Positions 11,410 through 26,847 of a DNA stretch of 64,000 nt are shown here, piece by piece (within the stretch, counting starts at the first letter, position 1; every line of letters begins with the position of its first letter). Made by a program: the position numbers and the translations under genes. This DNA is from Anisodus tanguticus. Its lineage: Eukaryota; Streptophyta; Magnoliopsida; Solanales; Solanaceae. Location: contig CM067552.1 of the NCBI GenBank assembly GCA_034509755.1, positions 18,392,048 to 18,456,047 of the forward strand, read 5' to 3'. The notes beneath the pieces were generated by a model, which saw only the letters and a program-made list of their open reading frames with translations, had not been told where the DNA came from and made no database searches.

Positions 11410-13719
11410 GTGATCGACACCCATTACTTCGTCATGGCCGACGTAGCGTATTATTACATTTCTAAACCAAGAAACTCAAATATTACATTTCTGAACCAAG
11501 AAACTCAATTTCATTATTTTTTGCACTTTCGGTGGTTATTAGCTCACATATTTTCTATAATCTTGTCACCGGTCTCAAGTTAGCCCGAAATTCACCAGGT
11601 TCATGAAAAATAGGCTTATAATTGACACGCATTACTTCATCTTGGACGACGTCGCTTATTATTGCATTTCTAAGCTAAGTAACTCAAATTCATAATTTTT
11701 TTGCAATTTTAGTAGGTATTACCGGAGACATGTTTTCTAGAATCCGATCGCCGATCTGTTATTGGCTTAAAATTCACTCGGTCCATCACAAAAAGACTTG
11801 TGATTGACACCCATAACTTCGTCATGGATGACATCGCTAAGTATTGCATTTCTAAGCCAAGAAACTCAAATTCGTGATTTTTTGCAGTTTCGGTGGGTAT
11901 CAAAGACATGATTTTCTAGAATGAGGTCGACGGTTTTTGATTTGCCTAAAATTCACTCGGTCTATGAAAAACAGGCTTGTGATCGACACCCATTACTTCG
12001 TAATTGCCGACCTAGCGTATTATTACATTTCTAAACCAAGAAACTAAAATATTACATTTCGAATCAAGAAGCTCAAATATTACATTTACGAATCAAGAAA
12101 CTCAATAATTACATTTCGAACCAAGAAACTCAATTTCATTATTTTTTGCACTTTCGGTGGTTATTAGCTCACATATTTTCTATAATCTTGTCACCGGTCT
12201 CTAATTAGCCCGAAATTCACCAGGTTCATGAAAAATAGGCTTGTGATTGACACGCATTACTTCATCTTGGACGAAGTTGCTTATTATTGCATTTCTAAGC
12301 TAAGGAACACAAATTCATTATTTTTTTGCAATTTCGTTGGGTATTACCACACATGTTTTCTAGAATCTGTCGCCGATCTCTCGATTGGCTTAAAATTCAC
12401 TCGATCCATCACAAAAAGACGTGATTGACACCCATAACTTCGTCATGGACGACATCTCTTATTATTGCATTTCAAAGCCCGAAACTCAAATTGTGATTTT
12501 TTGCGGATTCGGTGGGTATTAGCACACAAATTTTCTAGAATGAGGTCGATGTTTTTCGATTCTCGGTCCATGAAAAACAGGCTTGTGATCGACACCCATT
12601 ATTTTGTAATGACCGACGTAGCGTATTATTACATTTCTAAACCAAGAATCTCAAATTCATTATTTTTTACACTTTCGATGGGTATTAGTACACATATTTT
12701 GTATAATCTTGTCACCGGTCTCAAGTTAGCCCGAAATTCACCAGGTTCATGAAAAATAGGCTTATAATTGACACGCATTACTTCATCTTGGACGACGTCG
12801 CTTATTATTGCATTTCTAAGCTAAGTAACTCAAATTCATAATTTTTTTGCAATTTCGGTAGGTATTACCACACATATTTTCTGGAATCCGATCGTCTATA
12901 TCTGATTGGCTTAAAATTCACTCGGTCCATTACAAAAAGACTTGTGATTGACTCTCATAACTTCATCATGGACGACATCGCTAAGTATTGCATTTCAAAG
13001 CCAAGAAACTCAAATTCATGATTTTTTGCAGTTTCGGTGGGTATTAGCACACGGATTTTCTTGAATGAGGTCGACGATTTCGATTCGCCTAAAATTCGGT
13101 CGGTCCATGAAAAACAGGCTTGTGATCGACACCCATTACTTCTTCATGACCTACGTAGCGTATTATTACATTTCTAAACCAAGAAACTCAAATATAACAT
13201 TCTGAATCAAGAAACTCAAATATTACATTTATGAACCAAGAAACTCAATTTCATTATTTTTTGCACTTTCGGCGGTTATTAGCTCACATATTTTCTATAA
13301 TCTTGTCACCGGTCTCAAGTTAGCCCGAAATTGACCAGGTTCATGAAAAATAGGATTGTGATTGACGCGCATTACTTCATCTTGGACGACGTCGCTTATT
13401 ATTGCATTTCTAAGCTAAGGAACTCAAATTCATTATTTTGTTGCAATTTCGTTGGGTATTATTACCACACATGTTTTCTAGAATCCGGTCGCCGATCTCT
13501 AATTGGCTTAAAATTCACTCGGTCCATCACAAAAAGACTTGTGATTGACACCCATAACTTCGTCATGGACGATATCGCTAAGCATTGCATTTCTAAGCCA
13601 AGAAACTCAAATTCGTGATTTTTTGCGGTTTCGGTGGGTATCAAGCACACGATTTTCTAGAATGAGGTCTACGGTTTTTGATTTGCCTAAAATTCACTCG
13701 GTCCATGAAAAACAGGCTT
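11410..13719. repeat. HOR unit 5 (12-mer, 2310 bp)
   Basis: Order X1s X5 X6a X7 X2 X3 X4 X5 X6b X7b X8 X9. Compared with the 15-mer, the run X2-X3-X4 after X1 is missing, so short X1s abuts X5. That is a loss of exactly one trimer. Confidence 0.85.
11450..11512. repeat. Two-copy subrepeat tract in a short X1 monomer
   Basis: Only one extra 29-bp copy remains here, giving an A monomer of about 200 bp. This short X1 form (X1s) recurs at 16,608, 20,579, 22,876 and 26,848 and defines the 11-29 kb domain. In all of these copies it is followed by an X5-type B monomer instead of the X2 type that follows full-length X1. Confidence 0.87.
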
Positions 13720-16607
13720 GTGATCGACACCCATTACTTCGTCATTGCCGACGTAGCGTATTATTACATTTCTAAACCAAGAAACTCAAATATTACATTT
13801 CGAATCAAGAAGCTCAAATATTACATTTCGAATCAAGAAACTCAATAATTACATTTCTGAACCAAGAAACTCAATTTCATTATTTTTTGCACTTTCGGTG
13901 GTTATTAGCTCACATATTTTCTATAATCTTGTCACCGGTCTCTAATTAGCCTGAAATTCACCAGGTTCATGAAAAATAGGCTTGTGATTGACACGCATTA
14001 CTTCATCTTGGACGAAGTCGCTTATTATTGCATTTCTAAGCTAAGGAACTCAAATTCATTATTTTTTTGCAATTTCGTTGGGTATTACCACACATGTTTT
14101 CTAGAATCCCGTCGCCGATCTCTCGATTGGCTTAAAATTGACTCGATCCATCACAAAAAGACGTGATTGACACCCATAACTTCGTCATGGACGACATCTC
14201 TTATTATTGCATTTCAAAGCCCATAAACTCAAATTCGTGATTTTTTGCAGTTTCGGTGGGTATTAGCACACAAATTTTCTAGAATGAGGTCGATGGTTTC
14301 TGATTCTCAGTCCATGAAAAACAGGCTTGTGATCGACACCCATTATTTTGTAATGACCGACGTAGCGTATTATTACATTTCTAAACCAAGAAACTCAAAT
14401 TCATTATTTTTTACACTTTCGATGGGTATTAGCACACATATTTTGTATAATCTTGTCACCGGTCTCAAGTTAGCCCGAAATTCACCAGGTTCATGAAAAA
14501 TAGGCTTATAATTGACACGCATTACTTCATCTTGGACGACGTCGCTTATTATTGCATTTCTAAGCTAAGTAACTCAAATTCATAATTTTTTTGCAATTTT
14601 AGTAGGTATTACCAGACATGTTTTCTAGAATCCGATCGCCGATCTGTTATTGGCTTAAAATTCACTCGGTCCATCACAAAAAGACTTGTGATTGACACCC
14701 ATAACTTCGTCATGGATGACATCGCTAAGTATTGCATTTCTAAGCCAAGAAACTCAAATTCGTGATTTTTTGCGGTTTCGGTGGGTATCAAAGCACACGA
14801 TTTTCTAGAATGAGGTCGACGGTTTTTGATTTGCCTAAAATTCACTCGGTCTATGAAAAACAGGCTTGTGATCGACACCCATTACTTCGTAATTGCCGAC
14901 CTAGCGTATTATTACATTTCTAAACCAAGAAACTCAAATATTACATTTCGAATCAAGAAGCTCAAATATTACATTTCGAATCAAGAAACTCAATAATTAC
15001 ATTTCGAACCAAGAAACTCAATTTCATTATTTTTTGCACTTTCGGTGGGTATTAGCTCACATATTTTCTATAATCTTGTCACCGGTCTCTAATTAGCCCG
15101 AAATTCACCAGGTTCATGAAAAATAGGCTTGTGATTGACACGCATTACTTCATCTTGGACGAAGTTGCTTATTATTGCATTTCTAAGCTAAGGAACACAA
15201 ATTCATTATTTTTTTGCAATTTCGTTGGGTATTACCACACATGTTTTCTAGAATCCTGTCGCTGATCTCTGATTGGCTTAAAATTCACTCGATCCATCAC
15301 AAAAAGACGTGATTGACACCCATAACTTCGTCATGGACGACATCTCTTATTATTGCATTTCAAAGCCCGAAACTCAAATTGTGATTTTTTGCAGATTCGG
15401 TGGGTATTAGCACACAAATTTTCTAGAATGAGGTCGATGTTTTTCGATTCTCGGTCCATGAAAAACAGGCTTGTGATCGACACCCATTATTTTGTAATGA
15501 CCGACGTAGCGTATTATTACATTTCTAAACCAAGAATCTCAAATTCATTATTTTTTACACTTTCGATGGGTATTAGCACACATATTTTGTATAATCTTGT
15601 CACCGGTCTCAAGTTAGCCCGAAATTCACCAGGTTCATGAAAAATAGGCTTATAATTGACACGCATTACTTCATCTTGGACGACGTCGCTTATTATTGCA
15701 TTTCTAAGCTAAGTAACTCAAATTCATAATTTTTTTGCAATTTCGGTAGGTATTACCACACATATTTTCTGGAATCCGATCGTCTATATCTGATTGGCTT
15801 AAAATTCACTCGGTCCATTACAAAAAGACTTGTGATTGACTCTCATAACTTCATCATGGACGACATCGCTAAGTATTGCATTTCAAAGCCAAGAAACTCA
15901 AATTCATGATTTTTTGCAGTTTCGGTGGGTATTAGCACACGGATTTTCTTGAATGAGGTCGACGATTTCTGATTCGCCTAAAATTCACTCGGTCCATGAA
16001 AAACAGGCTTGTGATCGACACCCATTACTTCTTCATGACCTACGTAGCGTATTATTACATTTCTAAACCAAGAAACTCAAATATAACATTCTCGAATCAA
16101 GAAACTCAAATATTACATTTATGAACCAAGAAACTCAATTTCATTATTTTTTGCATTTTCGGCGGTTATTAGCTCACATATTTTCTATAATCTTGTCACC
16201 GGTCTCAAGTTAGCCTGAAATTGACCAGGTTCATGAAAAATAGGATTGTGATTGACGCGCATTACTTCATCTTGGACGACGTCGCTTATTATTGCATTTC
16301 TAAGCTAAGGAACTCAAATTCATTATTTTGTTGCAATTTCGTTGGGTATTACCACACATGTTTTCTAGAATCCGGTCGCCGATCTCTGATTGGCTTAAAA
16401 TTCACTCGGTCCATCACAAAAAGACTTGTGATTGACACCCATAACTTCGTCATGGACGATATCGCTAAGTATTGCATTTCTAAGCCAAGAAACTCAAATT
16501 CGTGATTTTTTGCAGTTTCGGTGGGTGATGCACACAGATTTTCTAGAATGAGGTCTACGGTTTTTGATTTGCCTAAAATTCACTCGGTCCATGAAAAAAA
16601 CAGGCTT
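13720..16607. repeat. HOR unit 6 (15-mer, 2888 bp)
   Basis: Full 15-mer with long X1. It is about 50 bp longer than domain-1 units because the first X2 (from about 13,983) has no internal deletion. It represents the undeleted version of the domain-1 unit. Confidence 0.86.
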
Positions 16608-19600
16608 GTGATCGACACCCATTACTTCGTCATGGCCGACGTAGCGTATTATTACATTTCTAAACCAAGAAACTCAAATATTACATTTCTGAACCAAGAA
16701 ACTCAATTTCATTATTTTTTGCACTTTCGGTGGTTATTAGCTCACATATTTTCTATAATCTTGTCACCGGTCTCACGTTAGCCCGAAATTCACCAGGTTC
16801 ATGAAAAATAGGCTTATAATTGACACGCATTACTTCATCTTGGACGACGTCGCTTATTATTGCATTTCTAAGCTAAGTAACTCAAATTCATAATTTTTTT
16901 GCAATTTTAGTAGGTATTACCGAGACATGTTTTCTAGAATCCGATCGCCGATCTGTTATTGGCTTAAAATTCACTCGGTCCATCACAAAAAGACTTGTGA
17001 TTGACACCCATAACTTCGTCATGGATGACATCGCTAAGTATTGCATTTCTAAGCCAAGAAACTCAAATTCGTGATTTTTTGCAGTTTCGGTGGGTATCAG
17101 CACACAGATTTTCTAGAATGAGGTCGACGGTTTTTGATTTGCCTAAAATTCACTCGGTCTATGAAAAACAGGCTTGTGATCGACACCCATTACTTCGTAA
17201 TTGCCGACCTAGCGTATTATTACATTTCTAAACCAAGAAACTCAAATATTACATTTCTGAATCAAGAAGCTCAAATATTACATTTCTGAATCAAGAAACT
17301 CAATAATTACATTTCTGAACCAAGAAACTCAATTTCATTATTTTTTGCACTTTCGGTGGTTATTAGCTCACATATTTTCTATAATCTTGTCACCGGTCTC
17401 TAATTAGCCTGAAATTCACCAGGTTCATGAAAAATAGGCTTGTGATTGACACGCATTACTTCATCTTGGACGAAGTCGCATTATTGCATTTCTAAGCTAA
17501 GGAACACAAATTCATTATTTTTTTGCAATTTCGTTGGGTATTACCACACATGTTTTCTAGAATCCGTCGTCGATCTACGATTGGCTTAAAATTCACTCGA
17601 TCCATCACAAAAAGACGTGATTGACACCCATAACTTCGTCATGGACGACATCTATTATTATTGCATTTCAAAGCCCGAAACTCAAATTCGTGATTTTTTG
17701 CGGTTTCGGTGGGTATTAGCACACAAATTTTCTAGAATGAGGTCGATGGTTTCGATTCTCGGTCCATGAAAAACAAAGCTTGTGATCGACACCCATTATT
17801 TTGTAATGACCGACGTAGCGTATTATTACATTTCTAAACCAAGAATCTCAAATTCATTATTTTTTACACTTTCGATGGGTATTAGCACACATATTTTGTA
17901 TAATCTTGTCACCGGTCTCAAGTTAGCCCGAAATTCACCAGGTTCATGAAAAATAGGCTTATAATTGACACGCATTACTTCATCTTGGACGACGTCGCTT
18001 ATTATTGCATTTCTAAGCTAAGTAACTCAAATTCATAATTTTTTTGCAATTTCGGTAGGTATTACCACACATGTTTTACGGAATCCGATCGTCTATATCG
18101 ATTGGCTTAAAATTCACTCGATCCATCACAAAAAGACGTGATTGACACCCATAACTTCGTCATGGAAGACATCTCTTATTATTGCATTTCAAAGCCCATA
18201 AACTCAAATTCGTGATTTTTTGCGGTTTCGGTGGGTATTAGCACACAAATTTTCTAGAATGAGGTCGATGGTTTCGATTCTCGGTCCATGAAAAACAGGC
18301 TTGTGATCGACACCCATTATTTTGTAATGACCGACGTAGAGTATTATTACATTTCTAAACCAAGAAACTCAAATTCATTATTTTTTACACTTTCGATGGG
18401 TATTAGCACACATATTTTGTATAATCTTGTCACCGGTCTCAAGTTAGCCTCGAAATTCACCAGGTTCATGAAAAATAGGCTTATAATTGACACGCATTAC
18501 TTCATCTTGGACGACGTCGCTTATTATTGCATTTCTAAGCTAAGTAACTCAAATTCATAATTTTTTTGCAATTTTAGTAGGTATTACCAGACATGTTTTC
18601 TAGAATCCAATCGCCGATCTGTTATTGGCTTAAAATACACTCGGTCCATCACAAAAAGACTTGTGATTGACACCCATAACTTCGTCATGGATGACATCGC
18701 TAAGTATTGCATTTCTAAGCCAAGAAACTCAAATTCGTGATTTTTTGCGGTTTCGGTGGGTATCGACACACAGATTTTCTAGAATGAGGTCGACGGTTTT
18801 TGATTTGCCTAAAATTCACTCGGTCTATGAAAAACGGGCTTGTGATCGACACCCATTACTTCGTAATTGCCGACCTAGCGTATTATTACATTTCTAAACC
18901 AAGAAACTCAAATATTACATTTCGAATCAAGAAGCTCAAATATTACATTTCGAATCAAGAAACTCAATAATTACATTTCTGAACCAAGAAACTCAATTTC
19001 ATTATTTTTTGCACTTTCGGTGGGTATTAGCTCACATATTTTCTATAATCTTGTCACCGGTCTCTAATTAGCCTGAAATTCACCAGGTTCATGAAAAATA
19101 GGCTTGTGATTGACACGCATTACTTCATCTTGGACGAAGTCGCTTATTATTGCATTTCTAAGCTAAGGAACACAAATTCATTATTTTTTTGCAATTTCGT
19201 TGGGTATTACCACACATGTTTTCTAGAATCCTGTCGCCGATCTCTGATTGGCTTAAAATTCACTCGATCCATCACAAAAAGACGTGATTGACACCCATAA
19301 CTTCGTCATGGACGACATCTCTTATTATTGCATTTCAAAGCCCAAAAACTCAAATTCGTGATTTTTTGCGGTTTTGGTGGATATTAGCACACAAATTTTC
19401 TAGAATGAGGTCGATGGTTTCGATTCTCGGTCCATGAAAAACAGGCTTGTGATCGACACCCATTATTTTGTAATGACCGACGTAGCGTATTATTACATTT
19501 CTAAACCAAGAATCTCAAATTCATTATTTTTTACACTTTCGATGGGTATTAGCACACATATTTTGTATAATCTTGTCACCGGTCTCAAGTTAGCCCGAAA

Positions 19601-20578
19601 TTCACCAGGTTCATGAAAAATAGGCTTATAATTGACACGCATTACTTCATCTTGGACGACGTCGCTTATTATTGCATTTCTAAGCTAAGTAACTCAAATT
19701 CATAATTTTTTTGCAATTTCGGTAGGTATTACCACACATATTTTTACGGAATCCGATCGTCTATATCCGATTGGCTTAAAATTCACTCGGTCCATTACAA
19801 AAAGACTTGTGATTGACTCTCATAACTTCATCATGGACGACATCGCTAAGTATTGCATTTCAAAGCCAAGAAACTCAAATTCATGATTTTTTGCGGTTTC
19901 GGTGGGTATTAGCACACGGATTTTCTTGAATGAGGTCGACGATTTCGATTCGCCTAAAATTCACTCGGTCCATGAAAAACAGGCTTGTGATCGACACCCA
20001 TTACTTCTTCATGACCTACGTAGCGTATTATTACATTTCTAAACCAAGAAACTCAAATATAACATTCGAATCAAGAAACTCAAATATTACATTTATGAAC
20101 CAAGAAACTCAATTTCATTATTTTTTGCATTTTCGGCGGTTATTAGCTCACATATTTTCTATAATCTTGTCACCGGTCTCAAGTTAGCCCGAAATTGACC
20201 AGGTTCATGAAAAATAGGATTGTGATTGACGCGCATTACTTCATCTTGGACGACGTCGCTTATTATTGCATTTCTAAGCTAAGGAACTCAAATTCATTAT
20301 TTTGTTGCAATTTCGTTGGGTATTACCACACATGTTTTCTAGAATCCGTCGCCGATCTCTAATTGGCTTAAAATTCACTCGGTCCATCACAAAAAGACTT
20401 GTGATTGACACCCATAACTTCGTCATGGACGATATCGCTAAGTATTGCATTTCTAAGCCAAGAAACTCAAATTCGTGATTTTTTGCGGTTTCGGTGGGTG
20501 ATGCACACAGATTTTCTAGAATGAGGTCTACGGTTTTTGATTTGCCTAAAATTCACTCGGTCCATGAAAAACAGGCTT
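16608..20578. repeat. HOR unit 7 (21-mer, 3971 bp)
   Basis: Order X1s X5 X6a X7 X2 X3 X4 X5 X3h X4 X5 X6a X7 X2 X3 X4 X5 X6b X7b X8 X9. X3h follows a hybrid B monomer at about 18,066-18,140. The unit matches unit 9 monomer for monomer, with a 1-bp length difference. Its first X3 has catctattattattgc where others have catctcttattattgc, and its first X2 has a small deletion at gtcgcattattgc (about 17,478). Confidence 0.85.
18060..18142. repeat. Hybrid B monomer junction (X5 body, X2-type 3' end)
   Basis: The 5' side reads ggaatccgatcgtctatat, typical of X5 monomers that precede X6b. The 3' side reads cactcgatccatcacaaaaa followed by gacgtg, typical of X2 monomers that precede X3. The crossover lies within the shared ttggcttaaaattcactcg. 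The same hybrid recurs near 24,346-24,412 and 28,316-28,385, so it probably arose once and was then copied with the larger unit. Confidence 0.82.
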
Positions 20579-22875
20579 GTGATCGACACCCATTACTTCG
20601 TCATTGCCGACGTAGCGTATTATTACATTTCTAAACCAAGAAACTCAAATATTACATTTACGAACCAAGAAACTCAATTTTATTATTTTTTGCACTTTCG
20701 GTGGTTATTAGCTCACATATTTTCTATAATCTTGTCACCGGTCTCACGTTAGCCCGAAATTCACCAGGTTCATGAAAAATAGGCTTATAATTGACACGCA
20801 TTACTTCATCTTGGACGACGTCGCTTATTATTGCATTTCTAAGCTAAGTAACTCAAATTCATAATTTTTTTGCAATTTTAGTAGGTATTACCAGACATGT
20901 TTTCTAGAATCCGTCGCCGATCTGTTATTGGCTTAAAATTCACTCGGTCCATCACAAAAAGACTTGTGATTGACACCCATAACTTCGTCATGGATGACAT
21001 CGCTAAGTATTGCATTTCTAAGCCAAGAAACTCAAATTCGTGATTTTTTGCGGTTTCGGTGGGTATCGCACACTGATTTTCTAGAATGAGGTCGACGGTT
21101 TTTGATTTGCCTAAAATTCACTCGGTCTATGAAAAACAGGCTTGTGATCGACACCCATTACTTCGTAATTGCCGACCTAGCGTATTATTACATTTCTAAA
21201 CCAAGAAACTCAAATATTACATTTACGAATCAAGAAGCTCAAATATTACATTTCGAATCAAGAAACTCAATAATTACATTTACGAACCAAGAAACTCAAT
21301 TTCATTATTTTTTGCACTTTCGGTGGGTATTAGCTCACATATTTTCTATAATCTTGTCACCGGTCTCTAATTAGCCCGAAATTCACCAGGTTCATGAAAA
21401 ATAGGCTTGTGATTGACACGCATTACTTCATCTTGGACGAAGTTGCTTATTATTGCATTTCTAAGCTAAGGAACACAAATTCATTATTTTTTTGCAATTT
21501 CGTTGGGTATTACCACACATGTTTTCTAGAATCCGTCGTCGATCTCTCGATTGGCTTAAAATTCACTCGATCCATCACAAAAAGACGTGATTGACACCCA
21601 TAACTTCGTCATGGACGACATCTCTTATTATTGCATTTCAAAGCCCGAAACTCAAATTGTGATTTTTTGCAGATTCGGTGGGTATTAGCACACAAATTTT
21701 CTAGAATGAGGTCGATGTTTTCGATTCTCGGTCCATGAAAAACAGGCTTGTGATCGACACCCATTATTTTGTAATGACCGACGTAGCGTATTATTACATT
21801 TCTAAACCAAGAATCTCAAATTCATTATTTTTTACACTTTCGATGGGTATTAGCACACATATTTTGTATAATCTTGTCACCGGTCTCAAGTTAGCCCGAA
21901 ATTCACCAGGTTCATGAAAAATAGGCTTATAATTGACACGCATTACTTCATCTTGGACGACGTCGCTTATTATTGCATTTCTAAGCTAAGTAACTCAAAT
22001 TCATAATTTTTTTGCAATTTCGGTAGGTATTACCACACATATTTTCGGAATCCGATCGTCTATATCGATTGGCTTAAAATTCACTCGGTCCATTACAAAA
22101 AGACTTGTGATTGACTCTCATAACTTCATCATGGACGACATCGCTAAGTATTGCATTTCAAAGCCAAGAAACTCAAATTCATGATTTTTTGCGGTTTCGG
22201 TGGGTATTAGCACACGGATTTTCTTGAATGAGGTCGACGATTTCGATTCGCCTAAAATTCACTCGGTCCATGAAAAACAGGCTTGTGATCGACACCCATT
22301 ACTTCTTCATGACCTACGTAGCGTATTATTACATTTCTAAACCAAGAAACTCAAATATAACATTCGAATCAAGAAACTCAAATATTACATTTATGAACCA
22401 AGAAACTCAATTTCATTATTTTTTGCATTTTCGGCGGTTATTAGCTCACATATTTTCTATAATCTTGTCACGGTCTCAAGTTAGCCTGAAATTGACCAGG
22501 TTCATGAAAAATAGGATTGTGATTGACGCGCATTACTTCATCTTGGACGACGTCGCTTATTATTGCATTTCTAAGCTAAGGAACTCAAATTCATTATTTT
22601 GTTGCAATTTCGTTGGGTATTACCACACATGTTTTCTAGAATCCGTCGCCGATCTCTAATTGGCTTAAAATTCACTCGGTCCATCACAAAAAGACTTGTG
22701 ATTGACACCCATAACTTCGTCATGGACGATATCGCTAAGTATTGCATTTCTAAGCCAAGAAACTCAAATTCGTGATTTTTTGCGGTTTCGGTGGGTGATG
22801 CACACAGATTTTCTAGAATGAGGTCTACGGTTTTTGATTTGCCTAAAATTCACTCGGTCCATGAAAAACAGGCTT
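20579..22875. repeat. HOR unit 8 (12-mer, 2297 bp)
   Basis: Same order as unit 5. At 22,468 the usual tcaccggtc is tcacggtc, and together with a ctcaagttagcct spelling this fuses two A/B reading frames into a 143-codon open frame, illustrating how frames here depend on single-base events. Confidence 0.84.
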
Positions 22876-25800
22876 GTGATCGACACCCATTACTTCGTCA
22901 TTGCCGACGTAGCGTATTATTACATTTCTAAACCAAGAAACTCAAATATTACATTTCGAACCAAGAAACTCAATTTTATTATTTTTTGCACTTTCGGTGG
23001 TTATTAGCTCACATATTTTCTATAATCTTGTCACCGGTCTCACGTTAGCCACGAAATTCACCAGGTTCATGAAAAATAGGCTTATAATTGACACGCATTA
23101 CTTCATCTTGGACGACGTCGCTTATTATTGCATTTCTAAGCTAAGTAACTCAAATTCATAATTTTTTTGCAATTTTAGTAGGTATTACTAGACATGTTTT
23201 CTAGAATCCGATCGCCGATCTGTTATTGGCTTAAAATTCACTCGGTCCATCACAAAAAGACTTGTGATTGACACCCATAACTTCGTCATGGATGACATCG
23301 CTAAGTATTGCATTTCTAAGCCAAGAAACTCAAATTCGTGATTTTTTGCGGTTTCGGTGGGTATCAAAGACACATGATTTTCTAGAATGAGGTCGACGGT
23401 TTTTGATTTGCCTAAAATTCACTCGGTCTATGAAAAAAACAGGCTTGTGATCGACACCCATTACTTCGTAATTGCCGACCTAGCGTATTATTACATTTCT
23501 AAACCAAGAAACTCAAATATTACATTTCGAATCAAGAAGCTCAAATATTACATTTCGAATCAAGAAACTCAATAATTACATTTACGAACCAAGAAACTCA
23601 ATTTCATTATTTTTTGCACTTTCGGTGGTTATTAGCTCACATATTTTCTATAATCTTGTCACCGGTCTCTAATTAGCCCGAAATTCACCAGGTTCATGAA
23701 AAATAGGCTTGTGATTGACACGCATTACTTCATCTTGGACGAAGTCGCTTATTATTGCATTTCTAAGCTAAGGAACACAAATTCATTATTTTTTTGCAAT
23801 TTCGTTGGGTATTACCACACATGTTTTCTAGAATCCTGTCGATCTACGATTGGCTTAAAATTCACTCGATCCATCACAAAAAGACGTGATTGACACCCAT
23901 AACTTCGTCATGGACGACATCTATTATTATTGCATTTCAAAGCCCGAAACTCAAATTCGTGATTTTTTGCGGTTTCGGTGGGTATTAGCACACAAATTTT
24001 CTAGAATGAGGTCGATGGTTTCGATTCTCGGTCCATGAAAAACAGGCTTGTGATCGACACCCATTATTTTGTAATGACCGACGTAGCGTATTATTACATT
24101 TCTAAACCAAGAATCTCAAATTCATTATTTTTTACACTTTCGATGGGTATTAGCACACATATTTTGTATAATCTTGTCACCGGTCTCAAGTTAGCCCGAA
24201 ATTCACCAGGTTCATGAAAAATAGGCTTATAATTGACACGCATTACTTCATCTTGGACGACGTCGCTTATTATTGCATTTCTAAGCTAAGTAACTCAAAT
24301 TCATAATTTTTTTGCAATTTCGGTAGGTATTACCACACATGTTTTACGGAATCCGATCGTCTATATCTCGATTGGCTTAAAATTCACTCGATCCATCACA
24401 AAAAGACGTGATTGACACCCATAACTTCGTCATGGAAGACATCTCTTATTATTGCATTTCAAAGCCCATAAACTCAAATTCGTGATTTTTTGCGGTTTCG
24501 GTGGGTATTAGCACACAAATTTTCTAGAATGAGGTCGATGGTTTCGATTCTCGGTCCATGAAAAACAGGCTTGTGATCGACACCCATTATTTTGTAATGA
24601 CCGACGTAGCGTATTATTACATTTCTAAACCAAGAAACTCAAATTCATTATTTTTTACACTTTCGATGGGTATTAGCACACATATTTTGTATAATCTTGT
24701 CACCGGTCTCAAGTTAGCCCGAAATTCACCAGGTTCATGAAAAATAGGCTTATAATTGACACGCATTACTTCATCTTGGACGACGTCGCTTATTATTGCA
24801 TTTCTAAGCTAAGTAACTCAAATTCATAATTTTTTTGCAATTTTAGTAGGTATTACAGACATGTTTTCTAGAATCCGATCGCCGATCTGTTATTGGCTTA
24901 AAATACACTCGGTCCATCACAAAAAGACTTGTGATTGACACCCATAACTTCGTCATGGATGACATCGCTAAGTATTGCATTTCTAAGCCAAGAAACTCAA
25001 ATTCGTGATTTTTTGCGGTTTCGGTGGGTATCGACACTGATTTTCTAGAATGAGGTCGACGGTTTTTGATTTGCCTAAAATTCACTCGGTCTATGAAAAA
25101 CAGGCTTGTGATCGACACCCATTACTTCGTAATTGCCGACCTAGCGTATTATTACATTTCTAAACCAAGAAACTCAAATATTACATTTCGAATCAAGAAG
25201 CTCAAATATTACATTTCGAATCAAGAAACTCAATAATTACATTTCGAACCAAGAAACTCAATTTCATTATTTTTTGCACTTTCGGTGGGTATTAGCTCAC
25301 ATATTTTCTATAATCTTGTCACCGGTCTCTAATTAGCTTTGAAATTCACCAGGTTCATGAAAAATAGGCTTGTGATTGACACGCATTACTTCATCTTGGA
25401 CGAAGTCGCTTATTATTGCATTTCTAAGCTAAGGAACACAAATTCATTATTTTTTTGCAATTTCGTTGGGTATTACCACACATGTTTTCTAGAATCCGTC
25501 GCCGATCTCTCGATTGGCTTAAAATTCACTCGATCCATCACAAAAAGACGTGATTGACACCCATAACTTCGTCATGGACGACATCTCTTATTATTGCATT
25601 TCAAAGCCCAAAAACTCAAATTCGTGATTTTTTGCGGTTTTGGTGGATATTAGCACACAAATTTTCTAGAATGAGGTCGATGGTTTCGATTCTCGGTCCA
25701 TGAAAAACGAGGCTTGTGATCGACACCCATTATTTTGTAATGACCGACGTAGCGTATTATTACATTTCTAAACCAAGAATCTCAAATTCATTATTTTTTA

Positions 25801-26847
25801 CACTTTCGATGGGTATTAGCACACATATTTTGTATAATCTTGTCACCGGTCTCAAGTTAGCCCGAAATTCACCAGGTTCATGAAAAATAGGCTTATAATT
25901 GACACGCATTACTTCATCTTGGACGACGTCGCTTATTATTGCATTTCTAAGCTAAGTAACTCAAATTCATAATTTTTTTGCAATTTCGGTAGGTATTACC
26001 ACACATATTTTTACGGAATCCGATCGTCTATATCTCGATTGGCTTAAAATTCACTCGGTCCATTACAAAAAGACTTGTGATTGACTCTCATAACTTCATC
26101 ATGGACGACATCGCTAAGTATTGCATTTCAAAGCCAAGAAACTCAAATTCATGATTTTTTGCAGTTTCGGTGGGTATTAGCACACGGATTTTCTTGAATG
26201 AGGTCGACGATTTCGATTCGCCTAAAATTCACTCGGTCCATGAAAAACAGGCTTGTGATCGACACCCATTACTTCTTCATGACCTACGTAGCGTATTATT
26301 ACATTTCTAAACCAAGAAACTCAAATATAACATTCGAATCAAGAAACTCAAATATTACATTTATGAACCAAGAAACTCAATTTCATTATTTTTTGCATTT
26401 TCGGCGGTTATTAGCTCACATATTTTCTATAATCTTGTCACCGGTCTCAAGTTAGCCCGAAATTGACCAGGTTCATGAAAAATAGGATTGTGATTGACGC
26501 GCATTACTTCATCTTGGACGACGTCGCTTATTATTGCATTTCTAAGCTAAGGAACTCAAATTCATTATTTTGTTGCAATTTCGTTGGGTATTACCACACA
26601 TGTTTTCTAGAATCCAGTCGCCGATCTCTAATTGGCTTAAAATTCACTCGGTCCATCACAAAAAGACTTGTGATTGACACCCATAACTTCGTCATGGACG
26701 ATATCGCTAAGTATTGCATTTCTAAGCCAAGAAACTCAAATTCGTGATTTTTTGCGGTTTCGGTGGGTGATGCACACAGATTTTCTAGAATGAGGTCTAC
26801 GGTTTTTGATTTGCCTAAAATTCACTCGGTCCATGAAAAACAGGCTT
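22876..26847. repeat. HOR unit 9 (21-mer, 3972 bp)
   Basis: Second copy of the unit-7 arrangement, including the X5/X2 hybrid and the catctattattattgc variant in its first X3. Units 7+8 (6268 bp) and 9+10 (6279 bp) form a tandem super-duplication. Confidence 0.85.
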